Positions 18,112-25,257 of a stretch of 64,000 bases of DNA are shown one piece after another. This DNA is from Mesorhizobium sp. WSM3862 (GTDB lineage Bacteria; Pseudomonadota; Alphaproteobacteria; Rhizobiales; Rhizobiaceae), in the NCBI RefSeq assembly GCF_002294985.1, contig NZ_NSGE01000013.1:62001-126000 (forward strand), written 5' to 3'. A model generated the notes under the pieces. That model saw only the letters and a program-made list of their open reading frames with translations. It was not told the DNA's origin and did not search any database. Both the position numbers and the translations under genes were made by a program. How positions within the stretch are numbered: position 1 is the stretch's first letter; each line of letters begins with the position of its first letter.

Positions 18112-19365
18112 TCAGGCGCGGCCGTGTGAGACACGCGAGCGGCGGGCGAGAGAATCGACGATGACCGCGATCGCCAGCACGCAGCCGGTAATCATGTACC
18201 GGAGCGAGGATGACAGATCGAGCAGCGTCAGGCCGCTTGCGATGGATTGGATGACGATGATGCCGAGCAGCGCCGAATAGGCGCTGCCCCGGCCGCCGAA
18301 CAGACTGGTGCCGCCGATGACGGCCGCCGCGATGGCGTTGAGATTGACGTCGCCGGTGCCGGCCTGCTGGCTGGCGGTTGCCAGGCGTGCTGCCGAGAGC
18401 AGGCCGCCCGTCGCCGCCAGCGTGGCGCAGAGCGCGAAGGCGCTGGCGTAGATCAGCCGGACGTTGATGCCGGCGCGACGCGCCGCTTCGCGGTTGCCGC
18501 CGACAGCGGTCATCGAGCGGCCCCATTGGGTGCGCTTTAGCGCATAGTTCATCGCCACGACCAGGCCGACGAACAACGCGAACATCCAGGGCACGCCGCG
18601 CGACAGACTGAGGTAGTAAGCCACCAGTTCGAGCGCGACCGTGATCGCGACGGCCTGGAGCAGCAGCCCGCCGAGCGAACGCGATGACAGGCCGGCGGCC
18701 TGGCGGCGTTGCGCCTTGCGATAGCCGAGAGCCAGGGCAAGCACGCCGGGCACGACGGCCAAAGTGTGCGACACCCAGTGCGGCATCACGAGGAGCTGTC
18801 CGAAATTCACCAGCGGCGAATCGTAAGGCAGGTTGATCGAGCCCGTCGGGCCGAGGATGTAGAGCTGCAATCCCAGGAAGGCGAGCAGGCCCGACAGCGT
18901 CGAGACGAAGCTTGGCATGCCGAGCCTGTTGAGCAGTAGCGCGTAGACGCAGCCGGTCACGAACCCGACCGCCATCGCCGCCAGCATGGCAAGCGCGACC
19001 GGCCAGCCCCACTGCACCCACAGCACGCCGAGCAGCGCGGAGGCCAGGCCGCTGACGGACCCGACGGACAGGTCGATCTCGCCCACCATCAGCACGCAGA
19101 CGATGCCGAGCGAGATGATGCCGACCGTCGAGCAGTCGAACAAAAGATTGACCAGATTGTTCGGCGACAGGAATACCGGGTTGAGCGTCTGGAAGATGGT
19201 GCAGATCAAAACCAGCCCGACAACCACGGGCAGCGAGCCGAGATCGCCGGAGCGGACGCGGTCGAGGAAGCCCCTGATGGCGCCCTTGGCGCCGCTGCGA
19301 TCCTTCAGCCGTTCGTCGCTGCGATCGAGCAGCGCGCCGGGATTGCGGTCGGACGCCGTGGTCAT
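18112..19365 (-). CDS. Sugar/polyol ABC transporter permease (XylH-like)
   Basis: A 417-residue inner-membrane protein of the RbsC/XylH permease family, longer than RbsC because of extra segments in the middle, as in XylH. Family landmarks are [57 protein letters not shown] (the ATPase-contact loop) and [21 protein letters not shown] hydrophilic N-terminus of about 40 residues precedes the first membrane segment. Its ATG overlaps the ATPase stop by 4 bases (19362-19365). With the ATPase and binding protein it probably imports ribitol or a related pentitol. Confidence 0.9.
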   Translation of the reverse strand: MTTASDRNPGALLDRSDERLKDRSGAKGAIRGFLDRVRSGDLGSLPVVVGLVLICTIFQTLNPVFLSPNNLVNLLFDCSTVGIISLGIVCVLMVGEIDLSVGSVSGLASALLGVLWVQWGWPVALAMLAAMAVGFVTGCVYALLLNRLGMPSFVSTLSGLLAFLGLQLYILGPTGSINLPYDSPLVNFGQLLVMPHWVSHTLAVVPGVLALALGYRKAQRRQAAGLSSRSLGGLLLQAVAITVALELVAYYLSLSRGVPWMFALFVGLVVAMNYALKRTQWGRSMTAVGGNREAARRAGINVRLIYASAFALCATLAATGGLLSAARLATASQQAGTGDVNLNAIAAAVIGGTSLFGGRGSAYSALLGIIVIQSIASGLTLLDLSSSLRYMITGCVLAIAVIVDSLARRSRVSHGRA

Positions 19366-20174
19366 GGCTGTTCTCCTTGCGCTTTCTCGGCCGTGCGCCT
19401 GCCGCGCCGCGAGACCGCATTGTCGTCGGCGCCGGTGATCGCCGTGACCAGCTCCTGATTGGAGGCGCCGGGCAGGAAGATGCCGTTGTTGCGGCCGAGC
19501 CTCAGCACCACGATGCGGTCGGCCACGGCGCGCACGTCCTCCATGTTGTGGCTGATCATGACGACGCCCAGCCCGCGATCCCGCACGCGCTCAATGAGAT
19601 TCAGCACTTCAGCGGTCTGCGCGACGCCCAGTGCGGCGGTGGGCTCGTCGAGGAGGATCACGCGCGGCTCCATCAGCAGCGAGCGGGCGATCGCCACCGT
19701 CTGCCGCTGCCCGCCCGACAGCGACGCCACCGGCTCGCGCACGCTGGGAATCCGTGCCGAGAGCTCGTTGAGCAGTGTCCAGGCGCGGACCTCCATCGAG
19801 ACCTCGTCGAGGCGAAGCGGATGAAGCTCGCGGCCGAGAAAGATGTTGGCCACGACGTCGAGGTTTTCGCAGAGCGCGAGATCCTGGAAGACGGTGGCGA
19901 TGCCGAGCTTCAGCGCCGCGGCGGGATTGGCAAGCGTCACCGGCTGGCCGTCGAAAGTGATCGAGCCCGAGCTCGGCATATGCGCGCCGGCCAGGATTTT
20001 CACCAGCGTCGACTTGCCGGCGCCGTTGTCGCCGACCAGGGCTACGATTTCCCCGGCATTGATGTCGAGATCGACGTCGGTGAGAGCCGACACCGCGCCG
20101 AAATTCTTCGAGATGCCGCGCAGGCTAAGCACCGGCGGACGGCTCGTCGTGGGCGGTGCGTCGGGTATTGCCAT
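19362..20174 (-). CDS. Sugar/polyol ABC transporter ATP-binding protein
   Basis: A 270-residue single-domain ATPase of the carbohydrate uptake-2 group. Walker A is GDNGAGKSTL (near residue 50), the Q-loop is TVFQDLALCENLDV, the signature SLSGGQRQ, Walker B VILLDEPTAALG and the switch His in VVMISHNMEDV. The start at 20174 is chosen because homology begins shortly after it and an AGAGA element lies upstream. It is the second gene of the operon, after a 197-base spacer that holds REP-like repeats, and overlaps the permease by 4 bases. Confidence 0.9.
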   Translation of the reverse strand: MAIPDAPPTTSRPPVLSLRGISKNFGAVSALTDVDLDINAGEIVALVGDNGAGKSTLVKILAGAHMPSSGSITFDGQPVTLANPAAALKLGIATVFQDLALCENLDVVANIFLGRELHPLRLDEVSMEVRAWTLLNELSARIPSVREPVASLSGGQRQTVAIARSLLMEPRVILLDEPTAALGVAQTAEVLNLIERVRDRGLGVVMISHNMEDVRAVADRIVVLRLGRNNGIFLPGASNQELVTAITGADDNAVSRRGRRTAEKAQGEQP

Positions 20175-20280
20175 TGCGTGTCTCTCTTCCCGCGTTTTGG
20201 TCGATCTGTCCGGCCGCCAGGAGGGAGCGGCCGGACACACCCGGCTTCTCAGCCCTGACGGGCAGCCGAGCATATCGCAG

Positions 20281-20373
20281 GCGACGCGGCTGCGCCGCAT
20301 CGCTGTTGGAGACGATACGGCTCCGCCGCCTCGCTCCTCGAAGACGATGCACCCTTGGGCCGCATCGCTCCTT
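20281..20373. repeat. REP-like imperfect repeats between binding-protein and ATPase genes
   Basis: Two imperfect copies of a roughly 31-base unit occur head to tail at 20288-20318 and 20319-20350, with a partial third copy at 20351-20373. The first can fold with flanking bases into a hairpin at 20281-20303 (GCGGC TGC GCCGC core, extended by four more pairs around one mismatch); the second has the core CGGC TCC GCCG. They lie directly after the binding-protein stop on the minus strand, as REP-type elements often do. Confidence 0.6.
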
Positions 20374-21439
20374 ATTGAATGCCGAGCTTCTTGCAGCCTT
20401 CGGCGTAGCGGTCGGTGCAGAGCTGGGCTGCGGTCTGGATCTTCTTGTCGATGATTTCGGCCTTCAAATTCTCCTGCGTCACCACCGCCGGCACGAAGAG
20501 TTGCGAGGGCGTATCGTACAGCGTTGTCTCGGCTTTCGGAGTCTCGCCCTTGAGAAGCTGCACAGCAACGTTTGCCGCCGCCGCGGCGACGATTTCGCTC
20601 GGCTTGGAGATAGTGTTGTACTGGTCGCCGGCAATGATGAGCTGCAAGGCGGCGATCGTCGCGTCGTTGCCCGTCACCGGCGGCACCGGATCGACGCCGG
20701 CTGCCTTGAAGGCGGCAATAGCGCCGCCGCCCGTGCCGTCATTGGCGGCGACCACGCCGACGATCTTGTTGCCGAAGCGCGAGATCTGTCCGGCCGCCCA
20801 TTGCTGGGCATTCGAAGGCGCCCAGTTCGGCGTGTCAAACTCGGCGAGCGTCTTGTAGCTGCCGGTCTTGAGACCCTCATGGATGCCGTCCTTGATCAGG
20901 CCCGCCGCGGCGTCGGTCGGCGAGCCGTTGATCTGCAGCACGCCGAAGTCGCCATCGCTCGACACCCCCTTGGCCTTGAGATGCTCGACCAGCGAGGCGG
21001 CAATCGCCTTGCCGATGGCCTTGTTGTCGAACGACACATAGAAATCGGCCTTCGCCGTGGGGATCGGACGGTCATAGGCGATCACCTTGACGCCCTGAGC
21101 CTGCGCATTGTGCACCAGCGAGGCCGCCGCCGCCGAATCGACCGGGTCGAGCACGACAACCTTCGCGCCCTGGGTGATGACGGAGTTGAACTGCTGCTGC
21201 TGCTTGGTGACGTCGGCGTCGGCATTGAGATAGAGCACCTTGCAGCTGTCGCAAAGCTTCTTCATTTCAGCGACGAAGCCCGGATGATCATGCTCTTCGT
21301 AACGCGTCGAGCCCTGGTCGGGCATCAGGAACGCGACCGTGGAGCCGGCGATATCCTGCGCATTGGCAAAAGTCGCCCCAAGAGCGAGGCTCGAGACGGC
21401 CATCGCGGCTGCTGTCAATCTGGACACGTATCTGGACAT
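20372..21439 (-). CDS. Sugar/polyol ABC transporter substrate-binding protein (XylF-like, periplasmic)
   Basis: A 355-residue periplasmic binding protein with a signal peptide (core LTAAAMAVSSLALGATF, cleavage after ANA). The mature start DIAGSTVAFLMPDQGSTRYE resembles XylF-type D-xylose-binding proteins, as do VVVLDPVDSAAAASLVHNAQ, VIAYDRPIPTAKADFYVSFD and the hinge segment VVAANDGTGGGAIAAFKAAG. The start at 21439 has GGAGAAG 5-11 bases upstream. It opens an operon that continues with ATPase, permease and ribitol dehydrogenase, so a pentitol such as ribitol is the inferred ligand. Two nearby cysteines (LCDSCK) are unusual for the family and might form a disulfide. Confidence 0.9.
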   Translation of the reverse strand: MSRYVSRLTAAAMAVSSLALGATFANAQDIAGSTVAFLMPDQGSTRYEEHDHPGFVAEMKKLCDSCKVLYLNADADVTKQQQQFNSVITQGAKVVVLDPVDSAAAASLVHNAQAQGVKVIAYDRPIPTAKADFYVSFDNKAIGKAIAASLVEHLKAKGVSSDGDFGVLQINGSPTDAAAGLIKDGIHEGLKTGSYKTLAEFDTPNWAPSNAQQWAAGQISRFGNKIVGVVAANDGTGGGAIAAFKAAGVDPVPPVTGNDATIAALQLIIAGDQYNTISKPSEIVAAAAANVAVQLLKGETPKAETTLYDTPSQLFVPAVVTQENLKAEIIDKKIQTAAQLCTDRYAEGCKKLGIQ

Positions 21440-21666
21440 AAGGTCTTCTCCAATTCCCATTGTGTGATCTAAACGGACTTCGACATCGAGCCGCGGATGC
21501 TGCTCGCGCGCCCGATTGGAAGTCCAGTGAACTCGTGCAGCAGCCTCACGGCTTCCTCCCGCTGGCATGACACGAGGAAATACTCGTCCATCGCTGGTTC
21601 GCTTGCGCGACCCACCGCTTCGTCCTGGTTCTTGTCTAAGGCTTGTTTCTCCTCCCGAACTCCTTT

Positions 21667-22551
21667 CTATGCGGCGCGCGCGGCCGCGAAATTATCCGCA
21701 ACCAATCTCCTGAACTGCGAAGGCGGCATGCCCTTCTCGGCCAGGAATTGGCGATTGAAGTTCGACAGATTGTTGAAGCCGACCTCGAAGCAGATGTCCG
21801 AGATCTGAGCCTCTTCGTCGCTCATCAGGATCTGGCAGGCGAGGTTGATGCGCAGCCGCTTGATGTACTGCAGCAGCGACATGCCGGTATGCTTGCGAAA
21901 CGAGCGCGAGAAGGCGCTCGGCGTCTGTCCCGCGATTGCCGCCAGATCGCCTTCGTTGAATTGCTGGGTCAGGTTCTCGCGGATATAGGCGAGCGCCTGG
22001 TTCATGCCGGCAGACATGTATCCGGACGGGTCCGGCAGATAGTTCTCGCTGGCGAGCACGCGCGGCGCAGTTTCGCGGCTCAGCGCTTCCATGATCGACA
22101 TGAACAGGCTGATCCGGTGAACGCCGTAAGCATGCGTGATCTCTGCCAGCAACGGCATGACCGCCCTGCTCACGCTGGCGCTGAACAGGACGCCGCGCCG
22201 CGCGAGCTCGAGCAGTGGCGAGACCGCGCCAAGCTCGGGAAAAGTGGCGATCGCGCCGCCGATGAATTCCTCGCTGAACTGGACCAGCCTGCAGCGCAGC
22301 GGAACTGACTGACCTTCCGGAACCTCGCTGATCCAGTTGTGCGGCAGGTTCGGACCGGTGAGAACGAGGTTGCCGACCTCGAACTCGCCGATGAAGTCGC
22401 CGACGAAATAGCGGCCCTTGGTCGCCACGATCTGGTGCAGTTCGTATTCCGGATGAAAATGCCAGCGCACCGTATGGTAGGGATAGCCATGCCACCTCAC
22501 CGCGAACGACTCGCCAGGCCTTATCTGTATGACTTCCAGATCGGGTCCCAT
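21667..22551 (-). CDS. AraC-family transcriptional regulator with N-terminal cupin domain
   Basis: A 294-residue regulator. Residues up to about 110 form a cupin sensor domain (YHTVRWHFHPEYELHQIVAT, GNLVLTGPNLPHNWISEVPE). The C-terminal third holds the double helix-turn-helix of AraC proteins (AAIAGQTPSAFSRSFRKHTG and QISDICFEVGFNNLSNFNRQ). The start at 22551 is chosen because GGGAGGA lies 6 bases upstream; an earlier in-frame ATG at 22608 has no ribosome site. It is encoded upstream of, and in the same direction as, the polyol transport operon, which it probably activates. It is divergent from nasT. Confidence 0.88.
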   Translation of the reverse strand: MGPDLEVIQIRPGESFAVRWHGYPYHTVRWHFHPEYELHQIVATKGRYFVGDFIGEFEVGNLVLTGPNLPHNWISEVPEGQSVPLRCRLVQFSEEFIGGAIATFPELGAVSPLLELARRGVLFSASVSRAVMPLLAEITHAYGVHRISLFMSIMEALSRETAPRVLASENYLPDPSGYMSAGMNQALAYIRENLTQQFNEGDLAAIAGQTPSAFSRSFRKHTGMSLLQYIKRLRINLACQILMSDEEAQISDICFEVGFNNLSNFNRQFLAEKGMPPSQFRRLVADNFAAARAA

Positions 22552-22824
22552 CGATTCCTCCCGCAGGCTGTGCCAGCCTTCGAACCGCGGCCGTTTGTTC
22601 CGGCTCATCTAGGGTCAGGATAGCGGCGGCCAAGGATGTCCGCCACCTCGCCACGCCGCGCCTACTGATACGTTTTTGACCTTTTTGGCCCAGCGAAAAA
22701 CCTCCCTTCGAAAATTAGAAGCTTCGAATATCGGCGACTGGCCCGCGGCCTTTGGGCGTGGGAAAGTCGCCGCGGACCACGCTATCGCATTGCACAATTC
22801 CGGCCGGGCTGCACAATAGGAAGC

Positions 22825-23427
22825 ATGTCCGCTGGTTCGTTGACCATCCTTGTTATCGACGAGAACCGCATCCGCGCCTCGATCATCGAGGCCGGATTGC
22901 GGGACGCCGGCCATCGCCATGTCACCGTTGTTCATGACGTGGCCGGCATTGCCAAGCGCATCGCCGAGATCGAGCCGGATGTCATCGTCATCGATCTCGA
23001 AAACCCCAACCGCGACATGCTTGAGAACATGTTCCAGCTTTCGCGAGCAGTGAAACGGCCGATCGCTATGTTCGTCGACCGCTCCGACCGGGCCTCGATC
23101 GAGGCGGCGGTCGAAGCCGGCGTGTCCGCCTATGTGGTCGACGGGCTGAAGAAGGAGCGCATCAAGCCGATTCTCGACATGACGATCAGCCGCTTCAACG
23201 CCTTCTCGCGCATGGCGCGCGAACTGGAGGAGGCGCGCAGCGAGCTCGAGAACCGCAAGGTCGTCGATCGCGCCAAAGGCATATTGATGAAATCGCGCGG
23301 CTTGAGCGAGGAGGCCGCCTACGCGCTTCTGCGCAAGACCGCCATGAACCAGAACCGCAAGATCGCCGACATCGCCCAGAGCCTGGTGACGGCGGCGGGA
23401 TTGCTGGGACCGCTGGAGGGCGAATGA
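22825..23427 (+). CDS. nasT: NasT, ANTAR-domain antitermination response regulator
   Basis: A 200-residue protein with an N-terminal receiver-like domain (LTILVIDENRIRASIIEAGL, DVIVIDLENPNRDML) and a C-terminal ANTAR RNA-binding domain of about 55 residues (VVDRAKGILMKSRGLSEEAA, then YALLRKTAMNQNRKIADIAQ). NasT proteins bind two-hairpin RNA motifs in nitrate-assimilation leaders and prevent termination; NasS holds them inactive when nitrate is absent. AGGAAG lies just before the ATG. The stop overlaps the nasS start by 4 bases. A matching two-hairpin RNA and terminator occur downstream at 24859-24954, which is strong local support. Confidence 0.93.
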   Translation: MSAGSLTILVIDENRIRASIIEAGLRDAGHRHVTVVHDVAGIAKRIAEIEPDVIVIDLENPNRDMLENMFQLSRAVKRPIAMFVDRSDRASIEAAVEAGVSAYVVDGLKKERIKPILDMTISRFNAFSRMARELEEARSELENRKVVDRAKGILMKSRGLSEEAAYALLRKTAMNQNRKIADIAQSLVTAAGLLGPLEGE

Positions 23428-24656
23428 GCAAGACTGCGGCGCACGAGATCACCGCCGGCTTCATGCCGCTCTTCGACAGCGCCGTCCTTGTAGCGGCCGG
23501 CGAGATGGGCTTTGCCGCCCGCGAAGGCATCGAGCTCAAGCTGCATCGCGAGACCTCGTGGGCCAACATCCGAGACCGCATCGCCATCGGCCATTTCGAT
23601 GTGGCACATATGCTCGGGCCGATGCCGCTCGCCTGCAGCCTCGGCCTCACGCCGCTTGCCTCGGAGACCATAGTGCCCTTCTCGCTCGGGCTTGGCGGCA
23701 ACTGCGTCACCGTCTCCAATGTGGTGTGGCAAGGCATGGCGGCGCACGGGGCTGCGCCCGATCTCGATCCGGCGCGCGCCGGGACGGCGCTTGGCGCTCT
23801 GATCCGCGAGCGGGCGGCCGCCGGCCGCGAGCCTTTGCGTTTCGCCGTCGTCCATCCGCATTCCGGGCATAATTACGAGCTGCGCTACTGGCTCGCCGCC
23901 TGCAGCATCGATCCCGACCGCGATGTCGAGATCGTCATCGTGCCGCCGCCCTTCATGGCCGATGCGCTCTCCGCCGGCCGCATCGACGGCTATTGCGTCG
24001 GAGAGCCCTGGAACAGTGCCGCCGTCGCCGCCGGCACCGGCCGCATCGTCACCGTCAAGGCGCTGCTGTGGCGCAACAGCCCGGAAAAGGTGATCGGCGC
24101 GCGCAGAAGCTGGGCCGAGGAAAACCCCGACGCGCTGGCGGCGCTGCTGAGAGCGCTGCATCACTCCGCGCGCTGGTGCCAGGATCCGGTGAACCGCGGC
24201 GCGCTGGCCGCGCTGATGGCCAAGCCTGCGTTCCTCGGGCAGCCGGAGGCGATCCAGATGCCGGCACTCACCGGGCGACTTCAGCTCGGCGGCGGCCCGG
24301 AGCGCAGCGTTGAGGCTTTCTTCCTGCCCTTCGACAAGGCGGCGAACTTTCCCTGGAAGAGCCATGCGCTCTGGTTCTACACGCAGATGGTGCGCTGGGG
24401 ACAATTGCCGCATACGCCGCAAAACCTGGCGATCGCCCGCGACTGCTACCGGCCCGATCTCTACCGCTCGGCGCTGAAGCCGCTCGGCGTGGCCCTGCCC
24501 GGCGCCAACGCCAAAGTGGAAGGCGCGCTGAAGACCGCGACGCCGGTCGGCTCGGCCGGGGCGAGCCTTGTGCTCGGCCCGGACGGATTCTTCGACGGCC
24601 AGATCTTCGATCCCGATCGGATCGATGCTTACATCGCGGCCCAGAATCGCGACTGA
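23424..24656 (+). CDS. nasS: NasS, cytoplasmic nitrate sensor (NrtA/CmpA-like)
   Basis: A 410-residue protein of the NrtA/CmpA nitrate/bicarbonate-binding family (EITAGFMPLFDSAVLVAAGE, LRFAVVHPHSGHNYELRYWL, GRIDGYCVGEPWNSAAV). It lacks a signal peptide or lipoprotein Cys, as expected of the cytoplasmic sensor NasS rather than of a transporter binding protein. In the known system NasS sequesters NasT until nitrate or nitrite binds. The ATGA overlap with nasT (23424-23427) implies coupled translation and a fixed stoichiometry. It is followed by the nitrate operon leader. Confidence 0.92.
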   Translation: MSKTAAHEITAGFMPLFDSAVLVAAGEMGFAAREGIELKLHRETSWANIRDRIAIGHFDVAHMLGPMPLACSLGLTPLASETIVPFSLGLGGNCVTVSNVVWQGMAAHGAAPDLDPARAGTALGALIRERAAAGREPLRFAVVHPHSGHNYELRYWLAACSIDPDRDVEIVIVPPPFMADALSAGRIDGYCVGEPWNSAAVAAGTGRIVTVKALLWRNSPEKVIGARRSWAEENPDALAALLRALHHSARWCQDPVNRGALAALMAKPAFLGQPEAIQMPALTGRLQLGGGPERSVEAFFLPFDKAANFPWKSHALWFYTQMVRWGQLPHTPQNLAIARDCYRPDLYRSALKPLGVALPGANAKVEGALKTATPVGSAGASLVLGPDGFFDGQIFDPDRIDAYIAAQNRD

Positions 24657-24681
24657 TCTTTTGCGCGCCATTCTTGTGCAT

Positions 24682-24698
24682 TGCACAAAATTTGTGCG
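24682..24698. promoter_or_regulatory. Candidate NtrC enhancer site
   Basis: TGCACAAAATTTGTGCG contains GCAC, 7 bases, GTGC (24683-24697), which is the arrangement of NtrC sites (GCAC-N7-GTGC). It lies about 110 bases upstream of a sigma-54-type promoter and just after nasS, a normal enhancer distance. NtrC binding is inferred. Confidence 0.6.
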
Positions 24699-24807
24699 CC
24701 CTGCCCACTCCGTTGATCAACGTTTGACCGTGTCTCGGCCCGGCCGGGCCGGTGCCTGAAGCGCCTACCGCTTTGATTTTTCTGGAAATCCGTCTTCCAC
24801 GCAAAAC

Positions 24808-24823
24808 TGGCACGCTTCGTGCT
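24808..24823 (+). promoter_or_regulatory. Sigma-54 (RpoN) promoter of the nitrate assimilation operon
   Basis: TGGCACGCTTCGTGCT matches the sigma-54 consensus (TGGCACG, 4 bases, TTGCW) with one mismatch. The invariant GG (24809-24810) and GC (24821-24822) are exactly 12 bases apart, as required. Transcription would begin near 24834, so the leader RNA would contain the ANTAR-target hairpins and terminator that follow. With the upstream NtrC-like site, nitrogen limitation should activate it. Confidence 0.72.
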
Positions 24824-24858
24824 TTAAGATAATCGCGCCCCTCGCGGGCAATAGAACA

Positions 24859-24893
24859 GGCGTCCAATGGCGGGCGCCACAGGCAAAGCTGCC
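24859..24893 (+). ncRNA. Two-hairpin ANTAR-target leader RNA (NasT binding element)
   Basis: Hairpin P1 at 24859-24878 has a 7-base-pair stem GGCGTCC/GGGCGCC (one T-G pair) and the hexaloop AATGGC. After three bases, hairpin P2 at 24882-24893 has the short stem GGC/GCC and the hexaloop AAAGCT. Both loops have A at position 1 and G at position 4, the hallmark of RNAs bound by ANTAR proteins. P2 shares bases 24885-24893 with the 5' arm of the terminator, so the two folds exclude each other. NasT encoded upstream is the expected ligand, giving antitermination when nitrate is present. Confidence 0.85.
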
Positions 24894-24954
24894 GCTCAGG
24901 TCGACGCGCGATCCCGGATGTACGGACGCGACAGGCCTGGTCGGCAGCTTTTTT
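24885..24954 (+). terminator. Leader terminator controlled by antitermination
   Basis: AAAGCTGCCG (24885-24894) pairs perfectly with CGGCAGCTTT (24942-24951), a 10-base-pair stem, and T residues continue to 24954. The 47-base interior can fold further. Because the 5' arm is also the loop and 3' arm of ANTAR hairpin P2, NasT binding would prevent this terminator and allow read-through into the nitrate genes. Confidence 0.85.
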
Positions 24955-25014
24955 GTTTTGGACCGAAACGCAATCGAAGGCGCCGATCCCAGGCGGCGCC
25001 GAACGGAGACGACG

Positions 25015-25194
25015 ATGACGAAACGGATCGGAATTGGCGCTTCCCTGAAGGATTTCACCCGCCGCGATTTCCTGGCGAGCAGCATCCTGACGGCGGTGCT
25101 GTTCGCCGCCGCGCTTCTGCTGTTTCCCACCAATCACGACAGAGAGGCCAAGGGTCCGCAAGTGACCGCGCAGGTCCCAGCCTCGGCGCACTGA
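25015..25194 (+). CDS. Small single-span membrane protein with Tat-like N-terminus, unknown function
   Basis: A 59-residue reading frame with GGAGACGACG before its ATG. It shows a twin-arginine-like segment TRRDFLASSILTAVLFAAAL (residues 15-34), with the Arg pair, Phe and Leu of a Tat signal followed by a hydrophobic stretch, and then only about 20 further residues. It is either a genuine small membrane protein or the leftover signal peptide of a lost exported protein such as a nitrate-binding component. It lies after the leader terminator and before the nitrate transporter gene, so it should be expressed with the operon. I do not recognise it as a known family. Confidence 0.55.
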   Translation: MTKRIGIGASLKDFTRRDFLASSILTAVLFAAALLLFPTNHDREAKGPQVTAQVPASAH

Positions 25195-25257
25195 CCGATG
25201 CCGAGCCTTTGATCAACACAACACGCGGTGCCTCCCACGCCGCAAACGGAGCCGACC

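Noticed and set aside
22791-22817. Two TGCACAAT octamers before nasT, considered as an NtrC site
   Set aside because: They are direct repeats 19 bases apart and not an inverted GCAC-N7-GTGC pair, and no sigma-54 element follows with correct spacing.
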